Positions 18,481 through 34,526 are shown, counted from the first letter of the stretch. The stretch is DNA of 64,000 bases from JAJTGZ01 sp964403525 (GCA_964403525.1 CAYOGE010000013.1:16310-80309); one strand, 5' to 3'. The notes: generated by a model not told the origin, from the letters alone. A program made the numbers and translations.

Positions 18481-19709
18481 GGGTGCACGGCCTGCTGCAA
18501 GCTTGGACGCAGCTCGCTCCATTGTGCGGGGAGCGCCTTGCCGCCGCGGATGACCGACAGCCAGACTCGATGGCTCGCCTGGTGCTCGGTCGCCGAGAGC
18601 GTGAGCGGTTGTTCCATCCCGATGTCAAACGTCCCGAGCCCTTCAAGTGCGCCGACGATGCCCTCCGCATCCGGCAAGCCCTTGATTGTGCCGATCGCGC
18701 GCAGCAGCATCCTGCCGCCGGCGTACCCCTCCAAGGCCGTGAAATCCAGATTCTGCTCGCCAGCCGGGCGGGTCGCCATCGCCTTGCGGAAATCAACGGC
18801 AACAGGCGCATCGGACGCGGGATGTGGCACCACCTGCGTGATAAACACGCCCTCACCGTCCGGGCCGGCCGTTTCCGCCAGCGCCGCCGAGCCGACGAAC
18901 GAGACGTTCAGGAAGAGGCAGTTGAGCCCCTCGGCGCGGCACTGCTTGATGAACGACGCACAGGGCGCGTAGGCGCCGACCATGATCACCGCGCGGGGCG
19001 GGGTCTCGGCCGTCAGCACGTCCGCCACCGCGTTCTCAACGGCCGTCGTGTTCCGCTCGTAACGGGCGTGAACAATCTTTGTGGTGCTCGCCAGTCCGTG
19101 GCGCCTCATGGCCACCGAGGCGCCCTCGAAACCAGCGTCGCCGTACGCGTCGCGCTGCGTGAAGAGCGCAATCTGCTCGGGTTTGAGGCCCGCGACGGTC
19201 ACGAGGTTATCGATCATCGTGCCGGTTTCTTCAACGTAGGACGCGCGGAGGTTGATCACGTACCGGTTGGGCGGCTGCTTCCGCAGCGCTCCTGCGCCGG
19301 TAAACGCAGCGATCAGTGGCACCTTTGCTTCGGTGAGGATCGGCAGCGTCGCCACCGCCGTCGGCGTGCCCACGTTACCGATCATGGCGACCACCTTGTG
19401 CTTGTCGATGAGTTCGTGAGTATTTGGGACTGCGCGTGCCGGCTCGTAGCCGTCGTCGAGGGCCACAAGCTCGATCGTTCGCCCGTTGATCCCGCCGGCG
19501 CTGTTCTGCTCGTCGATCGCTGCGCGGACGCCGGCCAGCACACCCTTGCCGAGCAGTCCCGATGGCCCGGTCAAGGCGGTCGACATCCCCAGTCGGATGA
19601 CGTCCTTGGCGGGAGGCTGTGCGGGCTGAGCAGCGCCGCCCGTGGCGAAGAACGCAGTGGCTCCGAGAACGAGAAAGCGGCCGCGGAAGAGAGCGAGGTT
19701 GCGGTTCAT
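18477..19709 (-). CDS. Periplasmic ligand-binding protein (Peripla_BP_6, branched amino acid/amide type)
   Basis: 410 residues. A signal peptide (MNRNLALFRGRFLVLGATAFF) is followed by a type I periplasmic binding protein: VIRLGMSTALTGPSGLLGKG, AAIDEQNSAGGINGRTIELV, VVAMIGNVGTPTA and VPLIAAFTGAGALR. This is the family of LivJ, AmiC and urea/amide receptors. No permease or ATPase gene lies nearby; instead the gene is coupled by ATGA to a hybrid histidine kinase. A receptor role for that kinase is therefore more likely than transport. GGAG lies 7 nt before the ATG at 19709. Confidence 0.88.
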   Translation of the reverse strand: MNRNLALFRGRFLVLGATAFFATGGAAQPAQPPAKDVIRLGMSTALTGPSGLLGKGVLAGVRAAIDEQNSAGGINGRTIELVALDDGYEPARAVPNTHELIDKHKVVAMIGNVGTPTAVATLPILTEAKVPLIAAFTGAGALRKQPPNRYVINLRASYVEETGTMIDNLVTVAGLKPEQIALFTQRDAYGDAGFEGASVAMRRHGLASTTKIVHARYERNTTAVENAVADVLTAETPPRAVIMVGAYAPCASFIKQCRAEGLNCLFLNVSFVGSAALAETAGPDGEGVFITQVVPHPASDAPVAVDFRKAMATRPAGEQNLDFTALEGYAGGRMLLRAIGTIKGLPDAEGIVGALEGLGTFDIGMEQPLTLSATEHQASHRVWLSVIRGGKALPAQWSELRPSLQQAVHP

Positions 19710-19911
19710 CAAGGTCTCCAATCTGGATCGCTGCGGCACTTGCGCCGTAGGGCGTCCACGGGGGCGCTACCGAGGGGCAATTGCGTAGTGCTTCGGCTCC
19801 ACAGCCGATCGCATGAAGAAGGACTCATCCGATTCGGTCAACGACCGAGCGCGTCCGCCACTGGCTGCGGTGCCGCTGCGCCACGACGAGGGGTTATTTG
19901 GACCACGCGCG

Positions 19912-20610
19912 TTAGCGGTTGAGTGGCGTGACCAGCGTTGTCGCGTGGAAATCGCGCCCTTCAACCCGGTACTTGCGCTCGAAGTTGGTTCCGACCACCT
20001 CTCCCTCGCGGGCAGTGGGGGGTGAAAGGAAGGGGACGCGCGCGTACGGCCCGTTCGGCTTCGTCCAGCGTGCGAAGTGCTCTTCCATCCACGCCCAGTA
20101 GTCGTTGTGATCGGTCACGATCCGCAGTTCTCCGCCCGGCTTGAGCACGCGCAGGCAGTCCTGCAGGAACCGGTCCTGCACCATCCGCCGGCGGTTATGG
20201 CGGGTCTTCGGCCAGGGGTCAGCAAAGTAGAGGTGCACCACCGTCGTGGCGGCGTCGGGTACGCGCCAATGAATGAACTCTCCCGCGTCGATGCAGAGCA
20301 TCCGCACGTTCGGCAGCTTCGCGCGCCTGATGCGGTCGGCTGCCGAAAGGTAGAAGTCGTGGGCGTACTCGATCCCCAGGAAGTTCGTCCCCGGCTGGGT
20401 CGGCGCCTGCTGCACCAGAAACGTCCCCTTGCCCGAACCGATCTCGATCTCCAGCGGGAGCGTGGGGTCCTTAAACCAGGCGTGGATCGGGATGTGCCCC
20501 GCAGAAGGTCGCTGCAGGATGTCGTCGGGCAGCGGCGGCACCGCCGCCGCCAGGTCGATGCCGACGCCCGATGGGTCAAGGTCCTTCACGTTTGACAGGC
20601 CAAATGACAT
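19912..20610 (-). CDS. trmB: tRNA (guanine-N7-)-methyltransferase
   Basis: Methylates G46 in the variable loop of tRNAs. 232 residues from the ATG at 20610. Motifs: LEIEIGSGKGTFLVQQA (SAM loop), GIEYAHDF, VHLYFADPWPKTRHNRRRMV (the TrmB signature with catalytic Asp) and the C-terminal TNFERKY. A longer upstream frame exists but shows no family similarity. Divergent from prkA across 276 bp. Confidence 0.95.
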   Translation of the reverse strand: MSFGLSNVKDLDPSGVGIDLAAAVPPLPDDILQRPSAGHIPIHAWFKDPTLPLEIEIGSGKGTFLVQQAPTQPGTNFLGIEYAHDFYLSAADRIRRAKLPNVRMLCIDAGEFIHWRVPDAATTVVHLYFADPWPKTRHNRRRMVQDRFLQDCLRVLKPGGELRIVTDHNDYWAWMEEHFARWTKPNGPYARVPFLSPPTAREGEVVGTNFERKYRVEGRDFHATTLVTPLNR

Positions 20611-20886
20611 GCACTTAACGGTAGAAGGGCGGCGCACGATCGGGGTGCAGAACGTACAGAAAGCGTTATCAGCCGTTGTGGGGCGATCCGCGGGCGCCGC
20701 CGTGCGTATTGAGTAAGTGGATGACCCGGCGCACTTGTGCCGGGCTCCGGGAAGGTCGATGAAGTCTGTTGAGTGGGAACGCGCTGCGCACCGCCGCCCG
20801 ATCGCGTCGGTGTTGCCTTGCATGCACAGAGCGTCGCCGCGGAAGCGGGCGAGTGAGCCCCGCCGCGACGCGTGAGGAGTCTTCCC

Positions 20887-23058
<2,172 letters not shown>

Positions 23059-23067
23059 CGCGATACT

Positions 23068-23544
23068 TTACTTCAGCCGTCGGCTCATGATCAGGCTGGT
23101 GTAGTTTGTGTACGGCCACTGCCAGGTTGTCACGATCCGGTACCCTCGGCGCAAGTAGTAGTCGCGCAGCGCGTGGTCGGGTTCCGCCATGCTCAGCGCA
23201 AGCTCTTCGTTGCCAAGTTCCTTTGCTCGCGCCTCGACGGCGCTCAGCAGCGCCCGCCCAACGCCCCGGCTCTGCAGCGTCGGCTCAACCGCGAACTGGC
23301 TGAACGAGCAGACCCGCGGCTTGTGGAACCAGTCCGGGCCCTCGTCGGGCTCCTGCTCGTTGAGGATGATCACCCCGACAACCCGCCCGCCGTCGATCGC
23401 CACAAAGCTCTCGCCGCTGGAGAGGCGGCGGCGTGTCACATCGTTGTCCTGACGTCCGGCAAGCGGCCGCAGCCCCATCGCGATCTGGCCCGCGTATGCG
23501 CGGTGCAGCAGCGCGGTGATCGGCGGCACCGCGTCGGTCGGCAA
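23068..23544 (-). CDS. GNAT family N-acetyltransferase
   Basis: 158 residues from a TTG. The acetyl-CoA motif is QSRGVGRALLSAVEARAKELG, and ALRDYYLRRGYR is the usual C-terminal motif B. The TTG is weak: in-frame sequence upstream (SPLIRRW) looks like the natural first beta strand, but no ATG or GTG is available there and a run of nine G at 23630-23638 may hide a base error. The true N-terminus is therefore uncertain. Acyl acceptor unknown. Confidence 0.78.
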   Translation of the reverse strand: MPTDAVPPITALLHRAYAGQIAMGLRPLAGRQDNDVTRRRLSSGESFVAIDGGRVVGVIILNEQEPDEGPDWFHKPRVCSFSQFAVEPTLQSRGVGRALLSAVEARAKELGNEELALSMAEPDHALRDYYLRRGYRIVTTWQWPYTNYTSLIMSRRLK

Positions 23545-23685
23545 CCACCGCCGGATCAGCGGGGATGTGCCCGCTGGGGTTTCGGGCCCGGAAAAGGGCG
23601 GCCTGCTGTCGGTCTGATCGGGGGGGGGCGTGCTGATGCGAGGGTCTCTTTGCTGGCGGAGGCCGCAACCGTAGACTCACCGCAG

Positions 23686-24216
23686 ATGCCCGACCCGACC
23701 TCGCCGCTGCCGCAGCCACCCCGAGCGCCCGCTTCTAGCGGGGAGATCACGCTCCGCCCCCGTTACTGCGAGTGCGACCCCATGGGCGTCGCCCACCACG
23801 CCAGCTACATCCCCTGGTTTGAGATCGGCCGTACCGAGCTGCTCCGCGATTGTGGCCTCACATACGCAAAGCTCGAGTCGTACGGCGTGCTCCTGGTGAT
23901 TGTAAAGCTCGACGTCCGCTACCGACGTGCGATCCGCTACGACGACCTCATCCGCGTTCGCACCACCGTGACAGGGGGCTCGCGCGTCAAGCTCGAGCAC
24001 CAGTACGAGATCACCATGATCGAGCCCGCAATCGGGTGGCCCGGGTCCATTGTGCCCGCAGCGCCGCTGGTGATGGCGGTCGCATCCACGACGCTCGCGG
24101 CGGTTGATCGTGACGGCAGGCCGCAACCGCTCCCCGATTGGCTGGTTGCGGCGCGTCACACGGGCAGCGAAGCATCGTCCCTTACTCCAAGTTCGCAGTC
24201 ACCCCTGCACAGGTGA
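23686..24216 (+). CDS. Acyl-CoA thioesterase, YbgC/FadM-like hotdog fold
   Basis: 176 residues. ITLRPRYCECDPMGVAHHAS followed by YIPWFEIGRTELLRD is the 4-hydroxybenzoyl-CoA thioesterase-type active region with catalytic Asp in ECDPMG. VRYRRAIRYDDLIRVRTTV is the central strand pair. The ATG at 23686 gives a short Pro-rich lead-in of about 20 residues before the domain. Hydrolyses an acyl-CoA thioester; chain specificity cannot be read. Confidence 0.88.
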   Translation: MPDPTSPLPQPPRAPASSGEITLRPRYCECDPMGVAHHASYIPWFEIGRTELLRDCGLTYAKLESYGVLLVIVKLDVRYRRAIRYDDLIRVRTTVTGGSRVKLEHQYEITMIEPAIGWPGSIVPAAPLVMAVASTTLAAVDRDGRPQPLPDWLVAARHTGSEASSLTPSSQSPLHR

Positions 24217-24322
24217 TTCGTGTGCCGTTGCTCGGAGCGAGGAAATCGGTGGCTCGTCGCGCCCGTTACACAGCGGCACGGCGTTTCTGTGGGACGCCTT
24301 GACCGACTAAGGAGACATCAAG

Positions 24323-24841
24323 ATGAACAAGGGAATCGCACGGTTCTTTGCTCCGCTGGCACTGGCCGCAAGCCTTACGGGCGCGTTGTACGCCGGTGAC
24401 GGCACTCCTCCGCCATCCGATCCGCCGCCCGGTCACCCCAGCGTCACGCCCGCGATGATCGTCGGCCGTGCCGTCGCCGAGTTCCGTTCGATCGCGGATG
24501 CGTCGTGCGCCGCCATGAACTCGGCCGCGACCGAAGGGGCCCAGCGGATCATCGCTCTCCGTCGGCACAATGCGCCCGCGAGCGCCATCGCCTCCGCACG
24601 CGAAGCAGCGATCGGACGGATCAACTCACTCGCCGCCGCTGCCGTTGGCCGCATCGGGCAGGTTCGCACCACAGCGCTCGCCCGGCTGGCGCACACCGAC
24701 GGCGCGACCGATGCACACCGCGGCGCGATCAACAGCGCAGCGGAAGCAGCGGTTCACCGCGTCAACGAGTGCCGCGATCACGCGCGGGCGTTTGTAAACA
24801 GCGCCGTTACTCGGCCGCTTGATGCGCCGGGCAACCCCTGA
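24323..24841 (+). CDS. Secreted Ala-rich helical protein, unknown function
   Basis: 172 residues. Signal peptide MNKGIARFFAPLALAASLTG with cleavage near ALYAGDG, then a Pro-rich stretch (PPPSDPPPGHPS) and a long Ala/Arg-rich helical region with repeated AIxRINSLAAAAVGRI-like segments. Preceded by AAGGAG at 8-9 nt and followed by a clear terminator, so it is a single-gene transcript. No family recognised. Confidence 0.72.
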   Translation: MNKGIARFFAPLALAASLTGALYAGDGTPPPSDPPPGHPSVTPAMIVGRAVAEFRSIADASCAAMNSAATEGAQRIIALRRHNAPASAIASAREAAIGRINSLAAAAVGRIGQVRTTALARLAHTDGATDAHRGAINSAAEAAVHRVNECRDHARAFVNSAVTRPLDAPGNP

Positions 24842-24870
24842 ACCGGACCGGACCGCACCATGCCTCAGCC

Positions 24871-24901
24871 AGCCCCGGCCCACCCGCCGGGGCTCTTTGT
24901 T
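24871..24901 (+). terminator. Rho-independent terminator
   Basis: A 9-bp stem (AGCCCCGGC / GCCGGGGCT, 6-nt loop) followed by CTTTGTT, 29 bp after the secreted-protein stop. Confidence 0.8.
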
Positions 24902-24909
24902 ACCGGCCG

Positions 24910-26352
24910 TCAGGCAAGGTGGTCGATCGCCTGGCCGATCGTTGCAACCTGAATCAGTTCGACCTTTGCGCCCGCCGGTGGCCGCAGGTTCCGGGTCTTT
25001 GGAACAACCAGCGTCGTGAACCCCAGGCGCGAAGCCTCGGTGATTCGTGCGTCTAGCTGTGAGACCGGGCGAACCTCGCCCCCGAGGCCGACCTCGCCGA
25101 CCACCGCCGTTCGCCTGGGCGTGGCCCGCTTGTAGTGCGCCCCGGCGATCGCCAGCAGCAGGGCAAGGTCTGCAGCGGGCTCCGCGACCTTCACACCACC
25201 AACGGCCGACGCAAAGATGTCGCGGTCAGATAGGCGCAGGCCGCCGTGCTGCTCCAGCACGGCGATGAGCATCGCCAGCCGGCTTGCGTCAAGGCCCGAA
25301 GACTTGCGCTTGGTCGCCCCGGGGAACCCCGTCGCCGTCAGCGCCTGAATCTCTACAAGCAGCGTGCGTGTTCCTGTCAACACTGGGCAGACGACCGTCC
25401 CCGGACGCGGTGGCTGGTCCGCGCCCGCGGCGGCGATGAGCGCACCCGCCGGCGCCTCCCGCAGCCCCTCGCCGGTCATCTCGAAGAGCCCGAGTTCCAG
25501 CGTGCTCCCGAACCGGTTCTTTACTGCACGCACAATCCGGTGGGCGTGGTAGCGGTCACCCTCGAAGTAGAGCACGGCGTCAACGAGGTGCTCCAGCATC
25601 CGCGGCCCGGCCAGGACGCCGTCCTTGGTCACGTGGCCGACCATGATCACCGTCGCGCCGGTCGCCTTCGCCATGAACACGAGCTCGGCGGTGCAGCGGC
25701 GCAGCTGGGTGAGCGTGCCGGGGAACGCGTCAAGGTCGGCCTTGTAGATCATCTGGATCGAGTCGATGATCAGCACCGGCGGGGGTGAGCCCGGGCGATC
25801 GCCGAGCACCTTTGATGCCTGGTCGGCGATGCGCGAGAGCGAACTGTCGCTCAGGACGAACAACTCGGCCTCGTCCGCGGCGCCCAGTCTCCGGGCTCGC
25901 AGGCGCACCTGCTCGGCGGACTCTTCACTCGACACGTACAGGACGCGCGTCCCGCGGGCCGCCAGCGACCCGGCGGCTTGGAGCAGCAGCGTGCTCTTGC
26001 CGATGCCGGGGTCGCCCCCGACCAGCACGGCGGAACCGGGCACGAGCCCGCCGCCGAGCACCCGGTCAAACTCGGCGATGCCGGTGACGATGCGCCGCGA
26101 CATCGACGCGCCGCCCGGGTCGATCGTGCTCATCGGCTGGGCCGCGTTCCTCGCCGGCTCGCTGCTCGTATCTCCATCGTGCCCGGCCGCCCAGCTTGTC
26201 GACGCCGCGCTGCGCGGGTCGACCCTCACCTTTGACTCAACACGCTCCGCCTGCAGCGTGTCCCACGCGCCACAGTCTGGGCACTTGCCAAGCCACCGGG
26301 TGTGCACCGACCCGCAGGCGGTGCACGCGAAGACTTCTTTCGTCTTGCTCAC
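24910..26352 (-). CDS. radA: DNA repair protein RadA
   Basis: 480 residues from a GTG. N-terminal zinc finger CTACGSVHTRWLGKCPDCGAW; RecA-like ATPase with Walker A GGDPGIGKST (residues 112-121) and Walker B VLIIDSIQ; the RadA-specific KNRFG motif; and a Lon-protease-like C-terminal domain (AVGGVKVAEPAADLALLLAI). RadA is a branch-migration helicase in recombination and natural transformation. Its 3' end faces the terminator of the preceding rightward gene. Confidence 0.96.
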   Translation of the reverse strand: MSKTKEVFACTACGSVHTRWLGKCPDCGAWDTLQAERVESKVRVDPRSAASTSWAAGHDGDTSSEPARNAAQPMSTIDPGGASMSRRIVTGIAEFDRVLGGGLVPGSAVLVGGDPGIGKSTLLLQAAGSLAARGTRVLYVSSEESAEQVRLRARRLGAADEAELFVLSDSSLSRIADQASKVLGDRPGSPPPVLIIDSIQMIYKADLDAFPGTLTQLRRCTAELVFMAKATGATVIMVGHVTKDGVLAGPRMLEHLVDAVLYFEGDRYHAHRIVRAVKNRFGSTLELGLFEMTGEGLREAPAGALIAAAGADQPPRPGTVVCPVLTGTRTLLVEIQALTATGFPGATKRKSSGLDASRLAMLIAVLEQHGGLRLSDRDIFASAVGGVKVAEPAADLALLLAIAGAHYKRATPRRTAVVGEVGLGGEVRPVSQLDARITEASRLGFTTLVVPKTRNLRPPAGAKVELIQVATIGQAIDHLA

Positions 26353-26364
26353 GCGACAAGCGTA

Positions 26365-26778
26365 TCAGAACGGCCACCACCCGCCGCCGGCGTTCGCGCG
26401 GGGCTTCTCCTTGTGCGGGGGGTCCCCGCCAACGACCACGTTCGACCAGCCCGACACAGCGGTGCCCTTGCTTACCCACCGCGCCTTGTAGAAGAGATGC
26501 CACGACCCCGCCCCGCCACGCAGCGGGTCGCGTCCGGTGATCGAGGGAACAGAAACAACCACCGGCAGTGAAGTCGAGGGTTTCATCCACGAAAACGACG
26601 CGTAGGCCCGCTCAACAGGCACCCCAGCCGGAACATGCGCCGCCCAGACCTCCAGCACCGAAGCGCCCGCAGGCATCTTGTTCATCTGCCCCCCCAGCCC
26701 GTCCAGCACGCACACCTGGTGGGTGTTTTCATCGATGACAGCAGCGGAGATACGCGGTGCTTCAAGCTGAATATTCAT
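26365..26778 (-). CDS. Hypothetical protein
   Basis: 137 residues from the ATG at 26778 (AGGA upstream). No signal peptide. The protein has a beta-rich look and a Trp-rich C-terminus (ANAGGGWWPF). Contains SWHLFYKARWVSKG near residue 100. It ends 12 bp before the radA start, so the two may be co-transcribed. No family recognised. Preceded by two strong hairpins. Confidence 0.6.
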   Translation of the reverse strand: MNIQLEAPRISAAVIDENTHQVCVLDGLGGQMNKMPAGASVLEVWAAHVPAGVPVERAYASFSWMKPSTSLPVVVSVPSITGRDPLRGGAGSWHLFYKARWVSKGTAVSGWSNVVVGGDPPHKEKPRANAGGGWWPF

Positions 26779-26798
26779 GCGAGGCGTCCTTACGGGGA

Positions 26799-26849
26799 CC
26801 GGTCGGTGCGACCGGGAAAGGCCCCGAGCCCCTTTCGGGTGCTCGGGGC
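26799..26849 (-). promoter_or_regulatory. Two tandem hairpins in the leader of the 137-residue gene
   Basis: Perfect stem CCGGTCG/CGACCGG (26799-26815, 3-nt loop) and stem GCCCCGAGC/GCTCGGGGC (26821-26849, 11-nt loop that can extend the helix by CCC/GGG). Reading leftward the larger hairpin comes first and is followed by CUUUCCC. It could be a weak terminator of the gene at 26973 or a cis-regulatory leader. Confidence 0.45.
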
Positions 26850-26972
26850 GGAAGAAAACCCCCCTTCTCACGCGCCACGGCGGTTATGCGGCTAGTTTGG
26901 CTCCGCCCGCTGATCATGGTGGTTGAATGGGTGAGTGCGATACTCAACCGGCGGAGAAGGGGGGCATGGGTG

Positions 26973-27419
26973 TCAATAGGTTTCGATAGCCTTCTGGAGG
27001 CTCAGTCCAAGGTCGTGCAGGTAGACCACGAGCGCGTACTCGGTATCAGCAGGGGGCTTGGGGTCCAATTCAGCGCAATTCGCCAAATCGGCGGCGTCGG
27101 CTGACATCTCTTGAAGGTCGCCGGCGGCAAGTCCAGCAGGCAGGCCGTACTCGTTGAGGTCGGCTCGAAGCGCGAAAGCCGCGTTCTTCAGTGGAACAGG
27201 GGTGTTGGCATCTGGATCTCCCAGTTTCACACGCAGCCGACGGATGACCTCTCGCATGCGCTCTTCCCAGGTTTGCTGAGGCGGCAATGTGAGCGTGGCA
27301 GGCGGGAGAACGACGTTTCTCCCCGGTTCGGCCTGTGCAAACGATGCAGATCCGCCCAAAAAGGGGAGCGTGGTAGCCAGCAGGACCAGAAGTGACGCAC
27401 AAAAACGGCTCTTTCGCAT
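26973..27419 (-). CDS. Small secreted protein, unknown function
   Basis: 148 residues. Start ATG at 27419, with GGAGGC about 6 nt upstream. Signal peptide MRKSRFCASLLVLLATTLPF ending near SASFAQA. The mature part is charged and helical (TWEERMREVIRRLRVKLGD) with no recognised domain. Divergent from the ECF sigma gene across 157 bp. A longer upstream frame to 27599 is not preferred. Confidence 0.65.
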   Translation of the reverse strand: MRKSRFCASLLVLLATTLPFLGGSASFAQAEPGRNVVLPPATLTLPPQQTWEERMREVIRRLRVKLGDPDANTPVPLKNAAFALRADLNEYGLPAGLAAGDLQEMSADAADLANCAELDPKPPADTEYALVVYLHDLGLSLQKAIETY

Positions 27420-27576
27420 ATGATGCCTCCAGTGGGTTTGCTGTCTTTCCCATTGGAGAGCGAGCCGTGCGCGCGTGAAATGACACAATTCCAAAGAGAT
27501 TTTCAGATTTTTCTCGTTCTCCGACATCTCTCCCCAGCTTCCGTAGTTCGCGGACGCACCGAACTGAGGATTCCCG

Positions 27577-28197
27577 ATGCCCCTGGACGCATTGGACATC
27601 TATGAGGCCGACTCCCCGGCCAAGGGCGTGCCCGAGTTGTTGAGCGCCATGGGCAGGGGTGAGCGTCAAGCCGCCGCGGAGTTTGTTCACAGGTACGGAC
27701 CACAGATCCGCAGGCGCGTGCGCGGCAAGTTGCGCGCTTCGATGCGGTGTCTCTTTGACTCTCACGACATCCTCTCCACGCTCAGCCGTCGTCTCGATAT
27801 CTACGTTCACAGCAAGCGATTCGAGCCCCGCAGCGAGGCCGAGCTGTGGCGGCTGGTCTTCACTATCGCGGAGCGATCGGTCGTCGAGAAGGCCCGCATC
27901 TGGCGGGTGCTGACGGAGAACGAGGGCGAACGCAGCGGCCTGGCCCGCGAGGCCGGCATCCGCTTCGACGAGGCCGAGCGCAGCACTGGGGTCGAGATCG
28001 CGGAGGAGGGCGAGTTTGAGAAACTCATCGAGAGCGTCTCTCAGCCGATCGATCGCCAGATCGCCCGCCTCTGGGCGAGGGACCTGTCAAGCGAGGCGAT
28101 CGCCGCGCAGTTGGGATTGACCGTTGATGTGGTCCGCACTCGTTGGCGCCGTACCCGTGCCCGGCTCAGGAGCCACTTCAGCATGGAGGCCCCATGA
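27577..28197 (+). CDS. ECF-type RNA polymerase sigma factor, planctomycete kinase-linked type
   Basis: 206 residues. Region 2-like segment AAAEFVHRYGPQIRRRVRGK followed by FDSHDILSTLSRRL; region 4 helix-turn-helix LWARDLSSEAIAAQLGLTVDVVRTRWRRTRARL. Planctomycetes carry large ECF groups encoded next to Ser/Thr kinases, and here the kinase start overlaps the sigma stop (ATGA at 28194-28197). Likely directs transcription in response to kinase signalling. Confidence 0.88.
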   Translation: MPLDALDIYEADSPAKGVPELLSAMGRGERQAAAEFVHRYGPQIRRRVRGKLRASMRCLFDSHDILSTLSRRLDIYVHSKRFEPRSEAELWRLVFTIAERSVVEKARIWRVLTENEGERSGLAREAGIRFDEAERSTGVEIAEEGEFEKLIESVSQPIDRQIARLWARDLSSEAIAAQLGLTVDVVRTRWRRTRARLRSHFSMEAP

Positions 28198-29809
28198 CTC
28201 CTGTCAGGCCGTTCATGCCCTCCCGGGCAGACGCCGCCGACGACGACCTTCTCGCCGACGCGATCGAGGCCGACGGCCGCGCCTTGCTCGACGAAGGCGT
28301 CGTCGTTCCGCTACCCGTTATTTCCACGCCGTTCCCGACCTGGAGCGCCGCCCCGTTCCCCTCGACGCGGCGCTCGATATCGCCCTTCGATCCAGCGCCC
28401 GCGCACGCGGAGGTGCTCGCCCCGATCCAACCGACGCCGACCGTGTCGCGGCGGACTACCCACGCCTCAGGCACGCCATCAACGACGCGCTCAGCCTCGA
28501 TGCCGGCCTGCTCACGACCCACCAGGTGCAGGCCCACGCACGCCCCGAACCGCTCGTCGGGCTCCCGCGCAATTTCGGTCCGTACCTGGCCGACGGACGC
28601 GAGCGGTACACACTCAACCGGCTGATCGGTGTGGGCACCAGCGGCACCGTCTACGCCGCGATCGACCGCCACCTCTCAGAACTCGACCGACCGGCCGAGG
28701 TCGCGATCAAGGTGCTCGGCGCGCGTCGCAGCGACCGCTGGCTCGCCCGCCGCCTCACCGAGGAGGCCACGAAAGCCCGGCGCGTCGACCACCCATCCGT
28801 CGTCCGTGTCCTGGATCGAGGCGGCGAGGATACTGACGCGCCGTTTGTTGTGTATGAACTGGTCAAGGGCGGCGATCTGCAGACGTGGTTTGAAGCCCAT
28901 GCCAGGCGGGTACCCGTTCGAAGAGCCGTCGAGATTGTCGCTCAGATTGCCCGCGGCGTACAAGCTGCGCACGCGGCTGGACTTGTGCACTCTGACCTGA
29001 AGCCAGCGAACGTTCTCATCGATGAGCGCGGCGAGGCAAAGGTGGCCGACTTCGGCATCGCCGCGCGCCTCCACCGATCGTTGATGGAAGAGGCCGAAGG
29101 CGCATCGTCGATCCAGGCCTCTGGGCCGGTCGGCAACATGGCGTTCATTTCGCCCGAGCAGTTCCGCGCAGAGCCCGGCTGTTTCTCCGCTCCCGCCGAT
29201 GTCTACGCGCTGGGCGGCATCCTGTACTACTTGCTGACCGGCAGACTCCCTAACGGCGAATCTCCAGCCGATGTCGCCCGCAGACACGGAGATCCGATCA
29301 AGAGCGCCACGCTCATCCCAGCTTCGCCGCGCGAGGCCAGACGAGAGGTTGACGTCTCGCTCGACCGTGTGTGCGTTCGGGCTCTCGCTCGCACATCAGA
29401 GCTTCGCCACCCCTCGGCTTCAGCGCTGGCCGATGACCTTGATGCTTGGCTCAACCACCGCCCAATCGCTTGGCAGCAGCCGTCACAGTCACGCGTGTTC
29501 GCTCTATGGATCCGGAGGAGACCGGCCGTCGCCGCGCTCTGCGGGCTCGCCGCCGTGTTGTGCATCGCAGGCGTTGTGTCAACGGTCTACTACGTGCGTG
29601 TGATCAACGACAAGAACGCAATGCTGGTGAAGCAGAATGTCGCGATGAGAGAATCGCTGGAGATTCTGGACGAAGCCGAACGCACACTCGGCCCCTACGC
29701 ACCCGGCGTGACCGATCCGCGCGCCAAGGGAACGATGGACATCTTGCAAAGAGCCGCGCCCGTGATTAACCGTGCTGTCGAGCCTACCTCACCCCGACCT
29801 CCCCTGTAG
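28194..29809 (+). CDS. Membrane Ser/Thr protein kinase (Hanks type), apparent frameshift near 28316
   Basis: The start ATGACTCCTGTC overlaps the sigma stop. That frame looks coding up to DEGVVVPLP, then the signal jumps to the +1 frame at RYFHAVPDLERRPVPLD. Adding one C to the CCC at 28314-28316 restores a single protein of about 538 residues. The kinase domain has a Gly-rich loop (IGVGTSGTVYAAID), VAIKVL Lys, catalytic loop HSDLKPANV (Ser replaces the Arg of HRD), ADFGIA and ISPEQF. One membrane helix (AVAALCGLAAVLCIAGVVST) and a short external tail follow. A base-calling error is the simplest explanation. Confidence 0.82.
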
Positions 29810-29852
29810 CCCGCCACCAGCCCGGCACCGAAGAACCCCTAAGCTCTCCCCG

Positions 29853-34526
<4,674 letters not shown>

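Noticed and set aside
23173..23685. 171-codon N-terminal extension of the thioesterase
   Set aside because: It lies antisense to the GNAT gene and is low-complexity. The ATG at 23686 immediately precedes the conserved domain.
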